A stretch of DNA of 64,000 nt from NCBI RefSeq assembly GCF_030815955.1, contig NZ_JAUSXK010000001.1, forward strand, positions 992,001-1,056,000, given 5' to 3'. The translations under genes and the position numbers were made by a program. Positions 51,807 to 60,012 of this stretch are shown in pieces (positions within the stretch are counted from its first letter, which is position 1; each line of letters begins with the position of its first letter). Source of the DNA: Microbacterium murale (GTDB lineage Bacteria; Actinomycetota; Actinomycetes; Actinomycetales; Microbacteriaceae). Below the pieces are notes generated by a model that was given only the letters and a program-made list of their open reading frames with translations, was not told the DNA's origin and did no database searches.

Positions 51807-52481
51807 ATGGCGGGCGTGTCTTCTTCTTCGATCCTCCTGCCGACCACCCGAGTACTCTCGCTGCGCGACATCGCCGTCGATCGCGACGGCCACCCCGCTC
51901 TGCGCGGCGTCGACGCGGAAGCGCATGCCGGGAGGCTGCTCGCCGTGACAGGCGCCAACGGCTCAGGAAAATCGACGCTGCTGGAGGTGGCGGCAGGGCT
52001 TCTCACCCCTCACCGCGGAGCCGTGGATCTGCGACCAGGCATCCGCATCGCACTCGTGCCGCAGTCCACACCGCTCGCCGCGCATCTCCCGTTGAACGTC
52101 ACAGACATCGTCGCGATGGGCACGTGGGGACGGCTCGGCACCTGGCGCCCTGCTCGCCGAGTCGATCGCGACCTCGTCGTGGACGCCATCGGCACCGTCG
52201 ACCTCGCCGACCTCGCCAGGCGGCCGGTCGGCACGCTCTCGGGCGGGCAGCGGCAGCGCGCACTCCTGGCGCAGGCGCTCGTGCAGCGCGCCGACCTGGT
52301 GCTGCTCGACGAGCCGATGGCAGGACTCGACTCCCGTTCGCGCGCGGTCATCGCGACGACGATCGGTCATCTCACCGCGACCGGTTCCGCCGTCATCGCC
52401 GTCACTCATGACATCGCGGAGTTCACCGCTGTCGACGATGTCCTGGAACTTCAGGACGGACGCGTGGTCAGGGCGTCGTGA
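51807..52481 (+). CDS. aztA: zinc ABC transporter ATP-binding protein AztA
   Basis: A 224-residue ATPase of the zinc/manganese class: Walker A GANGSGKST near 53-61, signature LSGGQRQRALLAQAL, Walker B LVLLDEPMAGLD, and VTHDIAEF H-loop. It is transcribed divergently from aztB instead of within the same operon. No ribosome site precedes ATG 51807, and the extended -10 TGC-AATAAT (51800-51808) covers that ATG, so a leaderless start at GTG 51816 (three codons later) is quite possible. Its 3' end overlaps the convergent methyltransferase gene by 14 bp. Confidence 0.93.
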   Translation: MAGVSSSSILLPTTRVLSLRDIAVDRDGHPALRGVDAEAHAGRLLAVTGANGSGKSTLLEVAAGLLTPHRGAVDLRPGIRIALVPQSTPLAAHLPLNVTDIVAMGTWGRLGTWRPARRVDRDLVVDAIGTVDLADLARRPVGTLSGGQRQRALLAQALVQRADLVLLDEPMAGLDSRSRAVIATTIGHLTATGSAVIAVTHDIAEFTAVDDVLELQDGRVVRAS

Positions 52482-53361
52482 CCTCGGCGTGCGGCATCCG
52501 CTTCGTCATGATGCGCACGGCCTCGGGGTTGTCGTCGACGAGCACCGCGTCACGCCCGAGGGCGGAAGCCACCGCCCCGGTCGTCCCGCTTCCGGCGAAG
52601 AGGTCGAGCACTCGATCGCCCGGCCTGCTCGACGCCTGCACGATCCGGCGCAGGATGCCCTCCGGCTTCTGCGTCGGATAGCCGGTCTTCTCCCGCCCTG
52701 TCGTCGGCACGATCGTGTGCCACCAGACATCGGTTGGGAGCTTGCCTCTTGCAGCCTTCTCCGTCGTGACCAGACCCGGCGCCATGTACGGTTCGCGATC
52801 GATGTCGTCGGCGTTGAACACGTGTGCACCCGGGGTCTTCACGTAGACGAGGATCGTGTCGTGCTTGGTCGGCCAGCGCCGACGGGATTTGGCACCGTAG
52901 TCGTACGCCCAGATGAGCTCGTTGAGGAAACTGTCGCGGCCGAACACGGCGTCGAGCATCACCTTGGCGTAGTGCGCCTCGCGATAGTCGAGGTGCAGGT
53001 AGAGCGTGCCGTCATCGCCGAGCAGGCGCCAGGCTTCCTCCAGGCGCGGCATGAGGAAGTCGCCGTAGTCGTCGAAGCTGTCGTCGTAGGTGCGCAGCAT
53101 CCCGCGCACGCGCTCGTACTCGTGCCCGTGGAAGCCGTGCCGGACCTCCCCTGTCGGCTCGGCTTCGCCAGACGTGCGTCGGGCCGTCATCACCTGGCGG
53201 TTCTGCGTGCGACCGGTGTTGAAGGGCGGATCGAGATAGACGAGGGTGAAGGATGCCGAGGGCAGAGTGCGTGCGGCCGCGAGATTGTCGCCCTGGATGA
53301 TCGTGACGGCACCGCGCACAGGTGACGCTTCGGGCTGGGGTCGGTTCGGAACGTCTCTCAC
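52468..53361 (-). CDS. DNA adenine/cytosine-N4 methyltransferase (beta class, solitary)
   Basis: A 297-residue amino-methyltransferase. Catalytic motif IV DPPFN at about 44-48 precedes SAM motif I FAGSGTT at about 255-261, the beta-class order seen in CcrM-like enzymes. The recognition segment lies between (residues 60-230). GYPTQKPEGILRRIV is the usual motif X region. No restriction endonuclease or specificity gene is nearby, so it is an orphan whose role may be regulatory or protective. GTG 53361 overlaps the lplA stop (GTGA). A GTG at 53379 would overlap lplA by 22 bp and is less likely. The target site cannot be read from sequence. Confidence 0.88.
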   Translation of the reverse strand: MRDVPNRPQPEASPVRGAVTIIQGDNLAAARTLPSASFTLVYLDPPFNTGRTQNRQVMTARRTSGEAEPTGEVRHGFHGHEYERVRGMLRTYDDSFDDYGDFLMPRLEEAWRLLGDDGTLYLHLDYREAHYAKVMLDAVFGRDSFLNELIWAYDYGAKSRRRWPTKHDTILVYVKTPGAHVFNADDIDREPYMAPGLVTTEKAARGKLPTDVWWHTIVPTTGREKTGYPTQKPEGILRRIVQASSRPGDRVLDLFAGSGTTGAVASALGRDAVLVDDNPEAVRIMTKRMPHAEVTTP

Positions 53362-54407
53362 GGCACGCGATGCAGCCACGCGTCGGTCGCGAACTTCGAT
53401 TTCACGAGCGCCTCCGCATCGGCGTACTCGTCGGCGGTGATCGCACCGTCTTCCGCATCGGTCAGCGAACGGAACGTCGCCTTGAAGCTCTCGATGATCT
53501 CGGCACGGCTGAGTCCGGTCTGGGTACGGAGCGGATCGACCCGCTTCGCCGCAGAGGTCGTGCCCTTGTCGCTGAGCTTCTCGCGGCCGATGCGCAGCAC
53601 CTCGGTCATGACCTGACCGTCGATGTCGTACGAGATCGTCGCGTGGTGCAGCACTCCACCGTTCGCGAGGCGCTTCTGCGCCGCGCCGCCGATCTTTCCC
53701 GTCGGGCTCGCGATGTCATTGAGCGGCTGGTACGTGGCATCGACACCGACCGACTTCAGCGCCTGCAGCACCCAGTCGTCGAGGAACGCGTACGAGTCGG
53801 CGAAAGTCAGGCCCTGCACGAGCGATGCCGGCACATACAGCGAGTACGTGATGATCTGCCCCGCGGCCATGAGCATCGCACCTCCGCCGGAGATGCGGCG
53901 CACGACGTCGAAACCGTGCTTCGCTGCACCTTCGGGATCGACCTCGTTGCGGTACGACTGGAACGAGCCGATGACGACGGCCGATTCGTCCCATTCCCAG
54001 ATCCGCAGCGTGGGGCGGCGGCGGCCCTCTCCGACGCGGGACGTGAGCACCTCATCGAGCGCGAGGTTCATACGCGGCGAGACCGCCTTCTCGTGCACGA
54101 TCTCCCAGTCGAAGTCGCGCCAGCCCGGAGCAGTGACGAGCGCACGGCGCACAGCGGTACCGACGGATTCGGGGTTGAAGCCGAGCAGTTGCGCCCCCGC
54201 GGGGAGCGACTCACGGACCGCGGCGGCGATGGCCGTGGCATCCGTCTCCACGGGCAGTCCGTTGACCGCCGCGTTGATGTCCTCCAGCGCGCTGTCGGGT
54301 TCGAGGAAGAAGTCTCCCGCGAGTCGGAAGTCGGTCAGGCGACCGTTCTCGACCTCGAGATCGACGACGACCAGCTTTCCACCGGGGACCTTGTACTCAC
54401 CATGCAC
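53358..54407 (-). CDS. lplA: lipoate-protein ligase A with N-terminal accessory domain
   Basis: Activates lipoate with ATP and attaches it to E2 and GcvH proteins. The 349-residue protein starts with the small accessory domain (about residues 1-70: YKVPGGKLVVVDLEVENGRLTDFRLAGDFFLEPDSALEDINAAVNG) that E. coli LplA carries at its C-terminus. The catalytic BPL/LPL domain follows, with NLALDEVL, the RRISGGGA loop at 170-177, and GKIGGAAQKR. The order is therefore permuted. The start GTG 54407 is 6 bp after TAAGCT, a leaderless arrangement. It is coupled to the methyltransferase downstream by GTGA. Confidence 0.9.
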   Translation of the reverse strand: MHGEYKVPGGKLVVVDLEVENGRLTDFRLAGDFFLEPDSALEDINAAVNGLPVETDATAIAAAVRESLPAGAQLLGFNPESVGTAVRRALVTAPGWRDFDWEIVHEKAVSPRMNLALDEVLTSRVGEGRRRPTLRIWEWDESAVVIGSFQSYRNEVDPEGAAKHGFDVVRRISGGGAMLMAAGQIITYSLYVPASLVQGLTFADSYAFLDDWVLQALKSVGVDATYQPLNDIASPTGKIGGAAQKRLANGGVLHHATISYDIDGQVMTEVLRIGREKLSDKGTTSAAKRVDPLRTQTGLSRAEIIESFKATFRSLTDAEDGAITADEYADAEALVKSKFATDAWLHRVP

Positions 54408-54419
54408 GAGTACAGCTTA
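54408..54419 (-). promoter_or_regulatory. -10 element of leaderless lplA promoter
   Basis: The minus strand reads TAAGCT (54419-54414), GTACTC, then GTG 54407. Confidence 0.5.
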
Positions 54420-54440
54420 AGCCGCGTGGCGTGCGCGGTC

Positions 54441-55301
54441 TCAGTCCCGGGCCGGAATGTGCTTGTCGAGCCACGCGAGGAGGTCGGCGCGGACCTCATC
54501 CTGCTGCAGTTCGTTGAAGATCTCGTGCCTCGCATCCGGGTACACCAGCGTCGTGACATCGGTGAGGCCCGAGCGGCTGCGGTACTCGTCCGCGAGCTTG
54601 TGCACGCTGCGCGGACCGCCGACCGGATCATCGCGACCGACCAGCAGCAGCATGGGGATGTCTCGACCGAGGTTCTTCGCCGGCCGGCCGTAGAGCTTCA
54701 GCGCCTCGACGGGCCCGAACAGCTTCAGCAGCGGCACGTTCGTGGTGAGCGGATCGTCGTCGAACGCCTTCCACACCGCGGGGTCGCGACTGAGCCATTC
54801 GTAGCCGGTCGCGTCCGCGACCTCCCAACGAGCGTTCAACGGTGCGGCATTGAGGTCGCGAGGAGTGCGCAGTGCCGAACCGGAGAGGACCACGGCGTCC
54901 CACGCCTCCGGATGGTCGTTGACGAGCATCTGTGCGAGGAACGATCCCCAGGAATGTCCGAGCAGCACGAGGGGCAGGTCGGGGTTCTCGGCGCGGATGA
55001 TGCCGGTCAACTGCCATATCGCGTCCTCGGCCGCGCGCAATCCGCCCTTGCCGAGCTTTCCGAGTTTCGCCGTCTGACCGTCGTGCTGGCGGATGCCGGT
55101 TCTCCCGTGACCGCGATGATCGTCGGCGTACACGGTGAAGCCCTGGCCGGTGAGCGCGCCGATGAGCGCGCCGTAGCGCCCGGCGTGCTCGCCGACGCCG
55201 TGCAGAAGCTGCACCACTCCGCGTGGCACCCCCACCGCCACGTGGACGTCGTAGACGATCGCGACGCCGTGCGCGTCGGTGAACTCCGAAGTCTGGGGCA
55301 T
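54441..55301 (-). CDS. alpha/beta hydrolase (monoacylglycerol lipase-like)
   Basis: A 286-residue Hydrolase_4 family enzyme likely to cleave monoacylglycerols or similar esters: VVQLLHGVGEHAGRYGALIGAL (HG oxyanion region), YADDHRGHGRTG, nucleophile GHSWGS (Ser117), acid in LLVGRDDPVGG, and His in YPDARHEIFNE. No signal peptide. The start ATG 55301 has TAGACT 6 bp upstream, a leaderless promoter. lplA follows 33 bp downstream with its own -10. Confidence 0.92.
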   Translation of the reverse strand: MPQTSEFTDAHGVAIVYDVHVAVGVPRGVVQLLHGVGEHAGRYGALIGALTGQGFTVYADDHRGHGRTGIRQHDGQTAKLGKLGKGGLRAAEDAIWQLTGIIRAENPDLPLVLLGHSWGSFLAQMLVNDHPEAWDAVVLSGSALRTPRDLNAAPLNARWEVADATGYEWLSRDPAVWKAFDDDPLTTNVPLLKLFGPVEALKLYGRPAKNLGRDIPMLLLVGRDDPVGGPRSVHKLADEYRSRSGLTDVTTLVYPDARHEIFNELQQDEVRADLLAWLDKHIPARD

Positions 55302-55313
55302 GCGTCGAGTCTA
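55302..55313 (-). promoter_or_regulatory. -10 element of leaderless hydrolase promoter
   Basis: The minus strand reads TAGACT (55313-55308), CGACGC, then ATG 55301. Confidence 0.55.
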
Positions 55314-55397
55314 CGGATCAGTCACGCGCGCGCCAGCGGCATGTCAGATGCGCCGTCACATTCGGCGGTCTCTCGAGGAACAGCCCGTCGGATCCCG

Positions 55398-56141
55398 TCA
55401 GAGGGCGAGGGCACGACGCACGGCGAACGCCGCGTCACGATCGGTGACCTCGTACCCGCCGACGCCGTCCGAGGCGGAGCCCATTCGCACTCCTGCGCTG
55501 TCGCCGTGGACGGCGCGTTTAGCCGAGAAGTGCAGTGCATCGATGCCCGTGGCCGCGAGCTCCGCTGCTCCGGTCGCCACCACTCCGCTGCCGGCCATGA
55601 CCTCGATCCGACCGTCGGCCGCAGCGACGAGTGCGCGCAGCGCATCCATCCCCTCGAGCGCGGTCGACGCTCCCCCGGATGTCAGCACACGACGCAGCCC
55701 GAGCTGGACGGCGAGCTCCAGCGTCGCCACCGGGTCGGCGGTGACATCGATCGCGCGGTGAAGTGTGACGGACGCATCGCCCGCGGCATCCCGCAGTCTC
55801 GCCATCGCATCAAGATCTAGCGCGCCGGACGAGTCCAGCGCGCCGATGACGACACCATCCGCACCGTTCGCGACCGCCCATTCGACGTCGCGCACCGAGA
55901 TCGCGAGCTCGTCTGCGTCGTAGTGGAACCCGCCGGCACGCGGGCGGATGAGCACGTGGATCTCGGGCCCGTCATCCCCCGCCGCATCGCGAGCGAGTTC
56001 GAGCGTCGCCGGTGACGGGGTGAGGCCCCCGAGCGCGAGCGCCTGAGTCAGCTCGACGCGGGCTGCACCGACCTCACGTGCGACGCGCACGCCTGCAGGA
56101 CCCTGGACGGCGAGCTCGAGTGCAATGTTCACGCCACCCAT
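55398..56141 (-). CDS. cutC: CutC-family protein
   Basis: A 247-residue TIM barrel of the CutC family, named for copper homeostasis although the reaction is unproven. Motifs: ALELAVQGPAGVRVAREVGAARVELTQALALGGLTPSP, IHVLIRPRAGGFHYDADEL, VVIGALDSSGALD, VTLHRAIDVTADP, RVLTSGGASTALEG, IEVMAGSGVV. ATG 56141 follows GGGAGGGCAG. It is divergent from a MarR gene over a 45-bp gap. A longer frame to 56426 overlaps marR and is rejected. Confidence 0.92.
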   Translation of the reverse strand: MGGVNIALELAVQGPAGVRVAREVGAARVELTQALALGGLTPSPATLELARDAAGDDGPEIHVLIRPRAGGFHYDADELAISVRDVEWAVANGADGVVIGALDSSGALDLDAMARLRDAAGDASVTLHRAIDVTADPVATLELAVQLGLRRVLTSGGASTALEGMDALRALVAAADGRIEVMAGSGVVATGAAELAATGIDALHFSAKRAVHGDSAGVRMGSASDGVGGYEVTDRDAAFAVRRALAL

Positions 56142-56166
56142 TCTGCCCTCCCTTTTTTCAGGAAGT

Positions 56167-56183
56167 TTAGTTAGACTACCTAA
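56167..56183. promoter_or_regulatory. MarR-type operator
   Basis: TTAGTTAGACTACCTAA is palindromic at 14 of 17 positions and ends 3 bp before the marR start. The AT-rich dyad is the likely autorepression site and could also affect cutC. Confidence 0.6.
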
Positions 56184-56186
56184 GTA

Positions 56187-56627
56187 ATGATCGAATCGGA
56201 TGACCTTCTGCACGCCACCGCCACCGATCTGCGCCTGGCGACTTTCCGCCTTGCCCGACGCCTGCGCCGCGAACGCGCGGTCGACAGCATCAGCGACGCG
56301 CAGTTCGCTGTGCTCGCGTGCCTGCGCGGCAACGGTCGGCTGCCGGTGGGCGAGCTCGCACAGCGTGAGCGGGTGAGCGCTCCGACGATGTCGAACATCG
56401 TGGACGGGCTCGCCGAGAGCGGTCACGTCGTCAGGGTGCCGAGCGACGAGGATCGGCGGCGCGTCTACATCGAGATCACGGATGCCGGCACCGCCGTCGT
56501 CACCGCGACTGTGCAGAAGCGCGATGCCGCGCTCGCCGACGCCCTCTCCGAGTTCGACTTCACTGACGATGAGCTGCGCACGCTGCGGGAAGCGGCAGCC
56601 CTCATGCGGAAGGTGGCCGAACGATGA
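56187..56627 (+). CDS. MarR-family transcriptional regulator
   Basis: A 146-residue winged-helix dimer-type regulator: ISDAQFAVLACLRGNGRLPVGELAQRERVSAPTMSNIVDGLAESGHVVRVPSDEDRRRVYIEITDAG, with the DxRR wing motif (EDRRRVYI), flanked by dimerisation helices. No Shine-Dalgarno precedes ATG 56187, so it may be leaderless. It overlaps the MFS exporter gene by ATGA and probably represses it until an inducer binds. Confidence 0.94.
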   Translation: MIESDDLLHATATDLRLATFRLARRLRRERAVDSISDAQFAVLACLRGNGRLPVGELAQRERVSAPTMSNIVDGLAESGHVVRVPSDEDRRRVYIEITDAGTAVVTATVQKRDAALADALSEFDFTDDELRTLREAAALMRKVAER

Positions 56628-57958
56628 CTGCCATGTTCCGATCCTTCAGCTCGTTCAACTACCGGATCTGGTTCCTCGGCGCTCTGGTGTCGAACGTCGG
56701 CGGATGGATGCAGGCCACCGCCCAGGATTGGGTGGTGCTCACCGAACTGACGGACAACGACGCCACCGCGATGGGCTTCACCATGGCGCTGCAGTTCGGC
56801 CCGCCGCTGGTGCTGGTGAGCCTCACCGGCTGGGTCGCCGACCGCTTCGACCGGCGCAAGATCCTCCTGCTCACCCAGACGGTGCTCATGGCGCTCGCAC
56901 TCGGCGTCGCCGCACTTCTGCTCACCGGAGTCATGACGCTGCCGCTGATGTTCTGCTTCGCGCTGGCCTTCGGAATCACGAATGCCTTCGACGCCCCCGC
57001 ACGTCAGGCGTTCGTGTCCGACATGGTCTCAGTGGGCGACGCATCCAACGCCGTTGCGCTCAACTCGGCGTCGTTCAACATGGCGCGGCTCATCGGCCCC
57101 GCCGTCGGCGGCCTTCTGATCGTCGCGGTCGGCACCGGCTGGGTGTTCGTGATCAACGCGGCGACCTTCCTCGCCATGCTGATCGCTCTCGTCCTGATCC
57201 GCTCCCGCGAGCTGCTCCCCCGCATCAAGAACAGCGGACGAACCGGTCTCGCCGAGGGCTTCCGCTACGTCTGGGGTCGGAGCGACCTCAAAGTGACCTT
57301 CGTCATGGTGTTCCTGATCGGCGCGTTCGGGATGAACTTCCCGATCTACGCCTCGACGATGGCGCTGGAGTTCGGGCGAGAAGCGGATGGTTACGGCGTG
57401 CTGAGCTCAGTGCTGGCGATCGGATCGCTCGTCGGCGCCCTTCTCGCCGCGCGTCGAGATCGGGCGCGCATCCGAGTGCTGGTCATCGCGGCCGGAGGCT
57501 TCGGCCTGGCATCGGTGATCTCGTCCTGGATGCCGAACTACTGGAGCTACGCGACCGTCCTCATCTTCGTCGGCTTCTCGACCGTGACCATGCTCACGAC
57601 GGCGAATGGCTACGTGCAGACCACGACGGACCCCGCCCTGCGAGGTCGCGTGCTGGCTCTGTACATGGCCGTCGTCATGGGCTCCACTCCGATCGGCGCG
57701 CCGATCGCCGGTTGGATAACGGATGCCGCCGGCCCCCGCGCCTCGATCCTCTTCGGCGGCATCGCCGGGCTCGTCGCGATGGCGGTCGGCGTGACATGGA
57801 TGCTGGCATCCGGCCGACTCCACCGGCGGGAGAACACCCGCTTCCGCCTCACGTTGGACGAGACACGACCGATCTCGGTCATGCGTGCCGACCCGGTCGA
57901 GTTCAGCGATGAGGTCGCCGCGGCCACCACGCCGATCAGGACCGTGCGCGCGGACTGA
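56624..57958 (+). CDS. MFS exporter (MFS_3/EntS-like)
   Basis: A 444-residue 12-helix exporter: FRSFSSFNYRIWFLGALVSNVGGWMQATAQDWVVLTEL, motif A GWVADRFDRRKILLLTQ, GITNAFDAPARQAFVSDMV, and ALRGRVLALYMAVVMGSTPIGAPIAGWI. This subfamily exports siderophores, macrolides or other drugs. It is paired with MarR upstream, a common efflux cassette. The last 45 residues are hydrophilic and cytoplasmic. Confidence 0.93.
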   Translation: MTAMFRSFSSFNYRIWFLGALVSNVGGWMQATAQDWVVLTELTDNDATAMGFTMALQFGPPLVLVSLTGWVADRFDRRKILLLTQTVLMALALGVAALLLTGVMTLPLMFCFALAFGITNAFDAPARQAFVSDMVSVGDASNAVALNSASFNMARLIGPAVGGLLIVAVGTGWVFVINAATFLAMLIALVLIRSRELLPRIKNSGRTGLAEGFRYVWGRSDLKVTFVMVFLIGAFGMNFPIYASTMALEFGREADGYGVLSSVLAIGSLVGALLAARRDRARIRVLVIAAGGFGLASVISSWMPNYWSYATVLIFVGFSTVTMLTTANGYVQTTTDPALRGRVLALYMAVVMGSTPIGAPIAGWITDAAGPRASILFGGIAGLVAMAVGVTWMLASGRLHRRENTRFRLTLDETRPISVMRADPVEFSDEVAAATTPIRTVRAD

Positions 57959-57984
57959 CACTCCCGCTCATCCTCGTATCTGGC

Positions 57985-57997
57985 TAGCGTGGAGGGG
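57985..57997 (+). promoter_or_regulatory. -10 element of BCCT gene promoter
   Basis: TAGCGT (57985-57990), then seven bases GGAGGGG and ATG 57998. The G-rich gap could act as a very close Shine-Dalgarno, but the -10 distance suggests a leaderless message. Confidence 0.45.
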
Positions 57998-59890
57998 ATG
58001 AGCGAACCGGAGAACTCACAGGGCACGTACCTTCCCCCATCGGCCTCCGCGGATCCCGCGGCCGCACCTCGCCGCACGCTTCCCGCCGTCCAGCGCTGGG
58101 TGTTCTGGCCGGCGGCGGTGATCGTGATCGTCTTCGTGGCGTTCACGTTGATCGCACCGGGCATCGCCGAGTCGCTCTTCAAGACCATCCAGACCACGAT
58201 CGTCAATGCGTTCAACTGGTATTACGTGCTCATCGCCGTCGTGTTCGTGGCATTCAGCCTGTACCTCGGCTTCAGCCGGTTCGGCGACATCAAGCTCGGC
58301 AAGGATGACGACGAGCCGGAGTTCTCACTGATGAGCTGGTTCTCGCTGCTTTTCGCCGCGGGCATGGGCATCGGGCTGGTGTTCTACGGCGTATCGGAGC
58401 CGCTGACCCACTTCGTCACCCCGCGGCCCGGCGTCGCAGGAACGCCGGAGCAGCTCGCGCAGGCGGCCCTCGGCCAGACGTATCTGCACTGGGGCATCCA
58501 CGCGTGGTCGATCTACGTCGTCATCGGCCTCGCCCTCGCCTACGCCATCCACCGTCGCAAGCGTCCGATCTCCATCCGATGGACGCTGGAGCCGTTGCTC
58601 GGAAAGCGCGTCGAGGGCGGCTGGGGTCACGCGATCGACATCATCGCACTGGTGGGCACGCTGTTCGGCGTGGCCACCTCTCTGGGTCTCGGAGTGCTGC
58701 AGATCAGCGCCGGCCTCGATGCCGCCGGCTTCACGAAGCCCGACGCGACCACTCAGGTCATCATCATCCTGGTCATCTCGGTGTTCGTGCTCGCGTCGGT
58801 GCTCTCCGGAGTCACGAAGGGCATGAAGTGGCTGTCGACGGTGAACCTCGTTCTGGCCGGTGTCCTCGTCCTCTACCTGCTCGTGATGGGACCGAGTGAG
58901 TTCCTGCTCCGGGATTTCGTCCAATCGATCGGTTACTACATCCAGAACTTCGTCGGACTCTCCTTCAACGTCAGCGCGTTCCAGGGCACGGCCGGTGAGG
59001 AATGGCAGGCGCAGTGGACCTCGTTCTACTGGGGTTGGTGGATCTCCTGGGCACCGTTCGTCGGGATCTTCATCGCCCGAGTGTCGAAGGGACGCACGGT
59101 GCGCGAGTTCGTCGCCGGCGTCATCCTCGTTCCGACACTGCTCGGCATCCTCTGGTTCTCGGTGCTCGGCGGATCCGCACTCGCGATCGAGCTTCAGGAG
59201 CCGGGCGCCTTGTTGGACGCTGAAGGCAAGGTCGATCTGCAAGGCGCTCTGTTCCAGATGCTCGAGCACGTTCCTGGAACACAGGTCATCACGATCGGCG
59301 TCATCCTGCTCATCGGGATCTTCTTCGTCACATCGGCGGATTCCGGCGCACTGGTGATGGGCATGATCGCCACCGGCGGGCAGCAGAACCCGAAGCGCTG
59401 GATCCGCACCTTCTTCGTGCTGGTCACTGCGGCACTCGCGATCGCCCTGCTGCTCGCGGGCGGCCTGACCGCCCTGCAGACGGCCGCCATCACGATCGCC
59501 CTGCCCTTCAGCATCGTGATGCTGCTGATCTGCTGGTCGACGATGGTGGCGTTCATCCGAGAACGGCGGGCGTACGCCAGAGCAGAACGGGCGCAGCTCA
59601 TCGACAAGATCGGCGACTACTACGGTCTCGAGGTGGAGGCGCGCGACGAGACGGGGCTGCTCGGCGCGCAGCCCCGCTGGCTGCGCAATCTCCAGCGCCG
59701 CCTCGGGCTGCCGGTCGCACCGACGACGCCGATCCGCATCCCTGCGGAGCTGCTCGGTGCAGAGAGCCGGGCGGATGCCGGACCGGCCATGCTCGACGTC
59801 GATGATCTGGTGTCAGCGGATGAGTTCTCGGCGCATGACGACCAGGACGTCCCGTCGCACGGCGAGGATCAAGAGCCACCCGTGCGTTGA
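57998..59890 (+). CDS. BCCT-family betaine/choline/carnitine transporter
   Basis: A 630-residue Na+- or H+-coupled carrier for quaternary ammonium compounds, typically used for osmoprotectant uptake. Features: twelve helices from about residue 30, FNWYYVLIAVVFVAFSLYLGFSRFGDIKLG, AAGMGIGLVFYGVSEPLTHF, and the Trp-rich signature SFYWGWWISWAPFVGIFIARVSKGRTVREF. A charged C-terminal region of about 100 residues, ending in SADEFSAHDDQDVPSHGEDQEPPVR, could be an osmosensing tail as in BetP. ATG 57998 is preferred over GTG 57989. The gene is monocistronic. Confidence 0.94.
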   Translation: MSEPENSQGTYLPPSASADPAAAPRRTLPAVQRWVFWPAAVIVIVFVAFTLIAPGIAESLFKTIQTTIVNAFNWYYVLIAVVFVAFSLYLGFSRFGDIKLGKDDDEPEFSLMSWFSLLFAAGMGIGLVFYGVSEPLTHFVTPRPGVAGTPEQLAQAALGQTYLHWGIHAWSIYVVIGLALAYAIHRRKRPISIRWTLEPLLGKRVEGGWGHAIDIIALVGTLFGVATSLGLGVLQISAGLDAAGFTKPDATTQVIIILVISVFVLASVLSGVTKGMKWLSTVNLVLAGVLVLYLLVMGPSEFLLRDFVQSIGYYIQNFVGLSFNVSAFQGTAGEEWQAQWTSFYWGWWISWAPFVGIFIARVSKGRTVREFVAGVILVPTLLGILWFSVLGGSALAIELQEPGALLDAEGKVDLQGALFQMLEHVPGTQVITIGVILLIGIFFVTSADSGALVMGMIATGGQQNPKRWIRTFFVLVTAALAIALLLAGGLTALQTAAITIALPFSIVMLLICWSTMVAFIRERRAYARAERAQLIDKIGDYYGLEVEARDETGLLGAQPRWLRNLQRRLGLPVAPTTPIRIPAELLGAESRADAGPAMLDVDDLVSADEFSAHDDQDVPSHGEDQEPPVR

Positions 59891-59905
59891 GCGATCCACG
59901 AACGC

Positions 59906-59958
59906 CGATGTGCGGTCCGTGCATACGGTCGCACTGACCGTGTGCGAAACGCACATCG
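59906..59958. promoter_or_regulatory. nested palindromes before the MHS transporter
   Basis: CGATGTGCG (59906-59914) and CGCACATCG (59950-59958) are exact inverted copies. Inside, ACGGTC/GACCGT pair, and GTGCG-AAA-CGCAC (59942-59954) is a separate perfect dyad. Repeated GTGCG half-sites suggest a regulator binding array. It might also act as the BCCT terminator. Confidence 0.45.
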
Positions 59959-60012
59959 CCGGTTCGCCATGCCGACTTCTACCGTGGGGAAGACCGCCCA
60001 CGAAGGAGTGAC

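Noticed and set aside
53322-55820. An 832-codon plus-strand open frame across lplA, the hydrolase and cutC
   Set aside because: It runs antisense through three recognisable genes and has no ribosome site or family motif.
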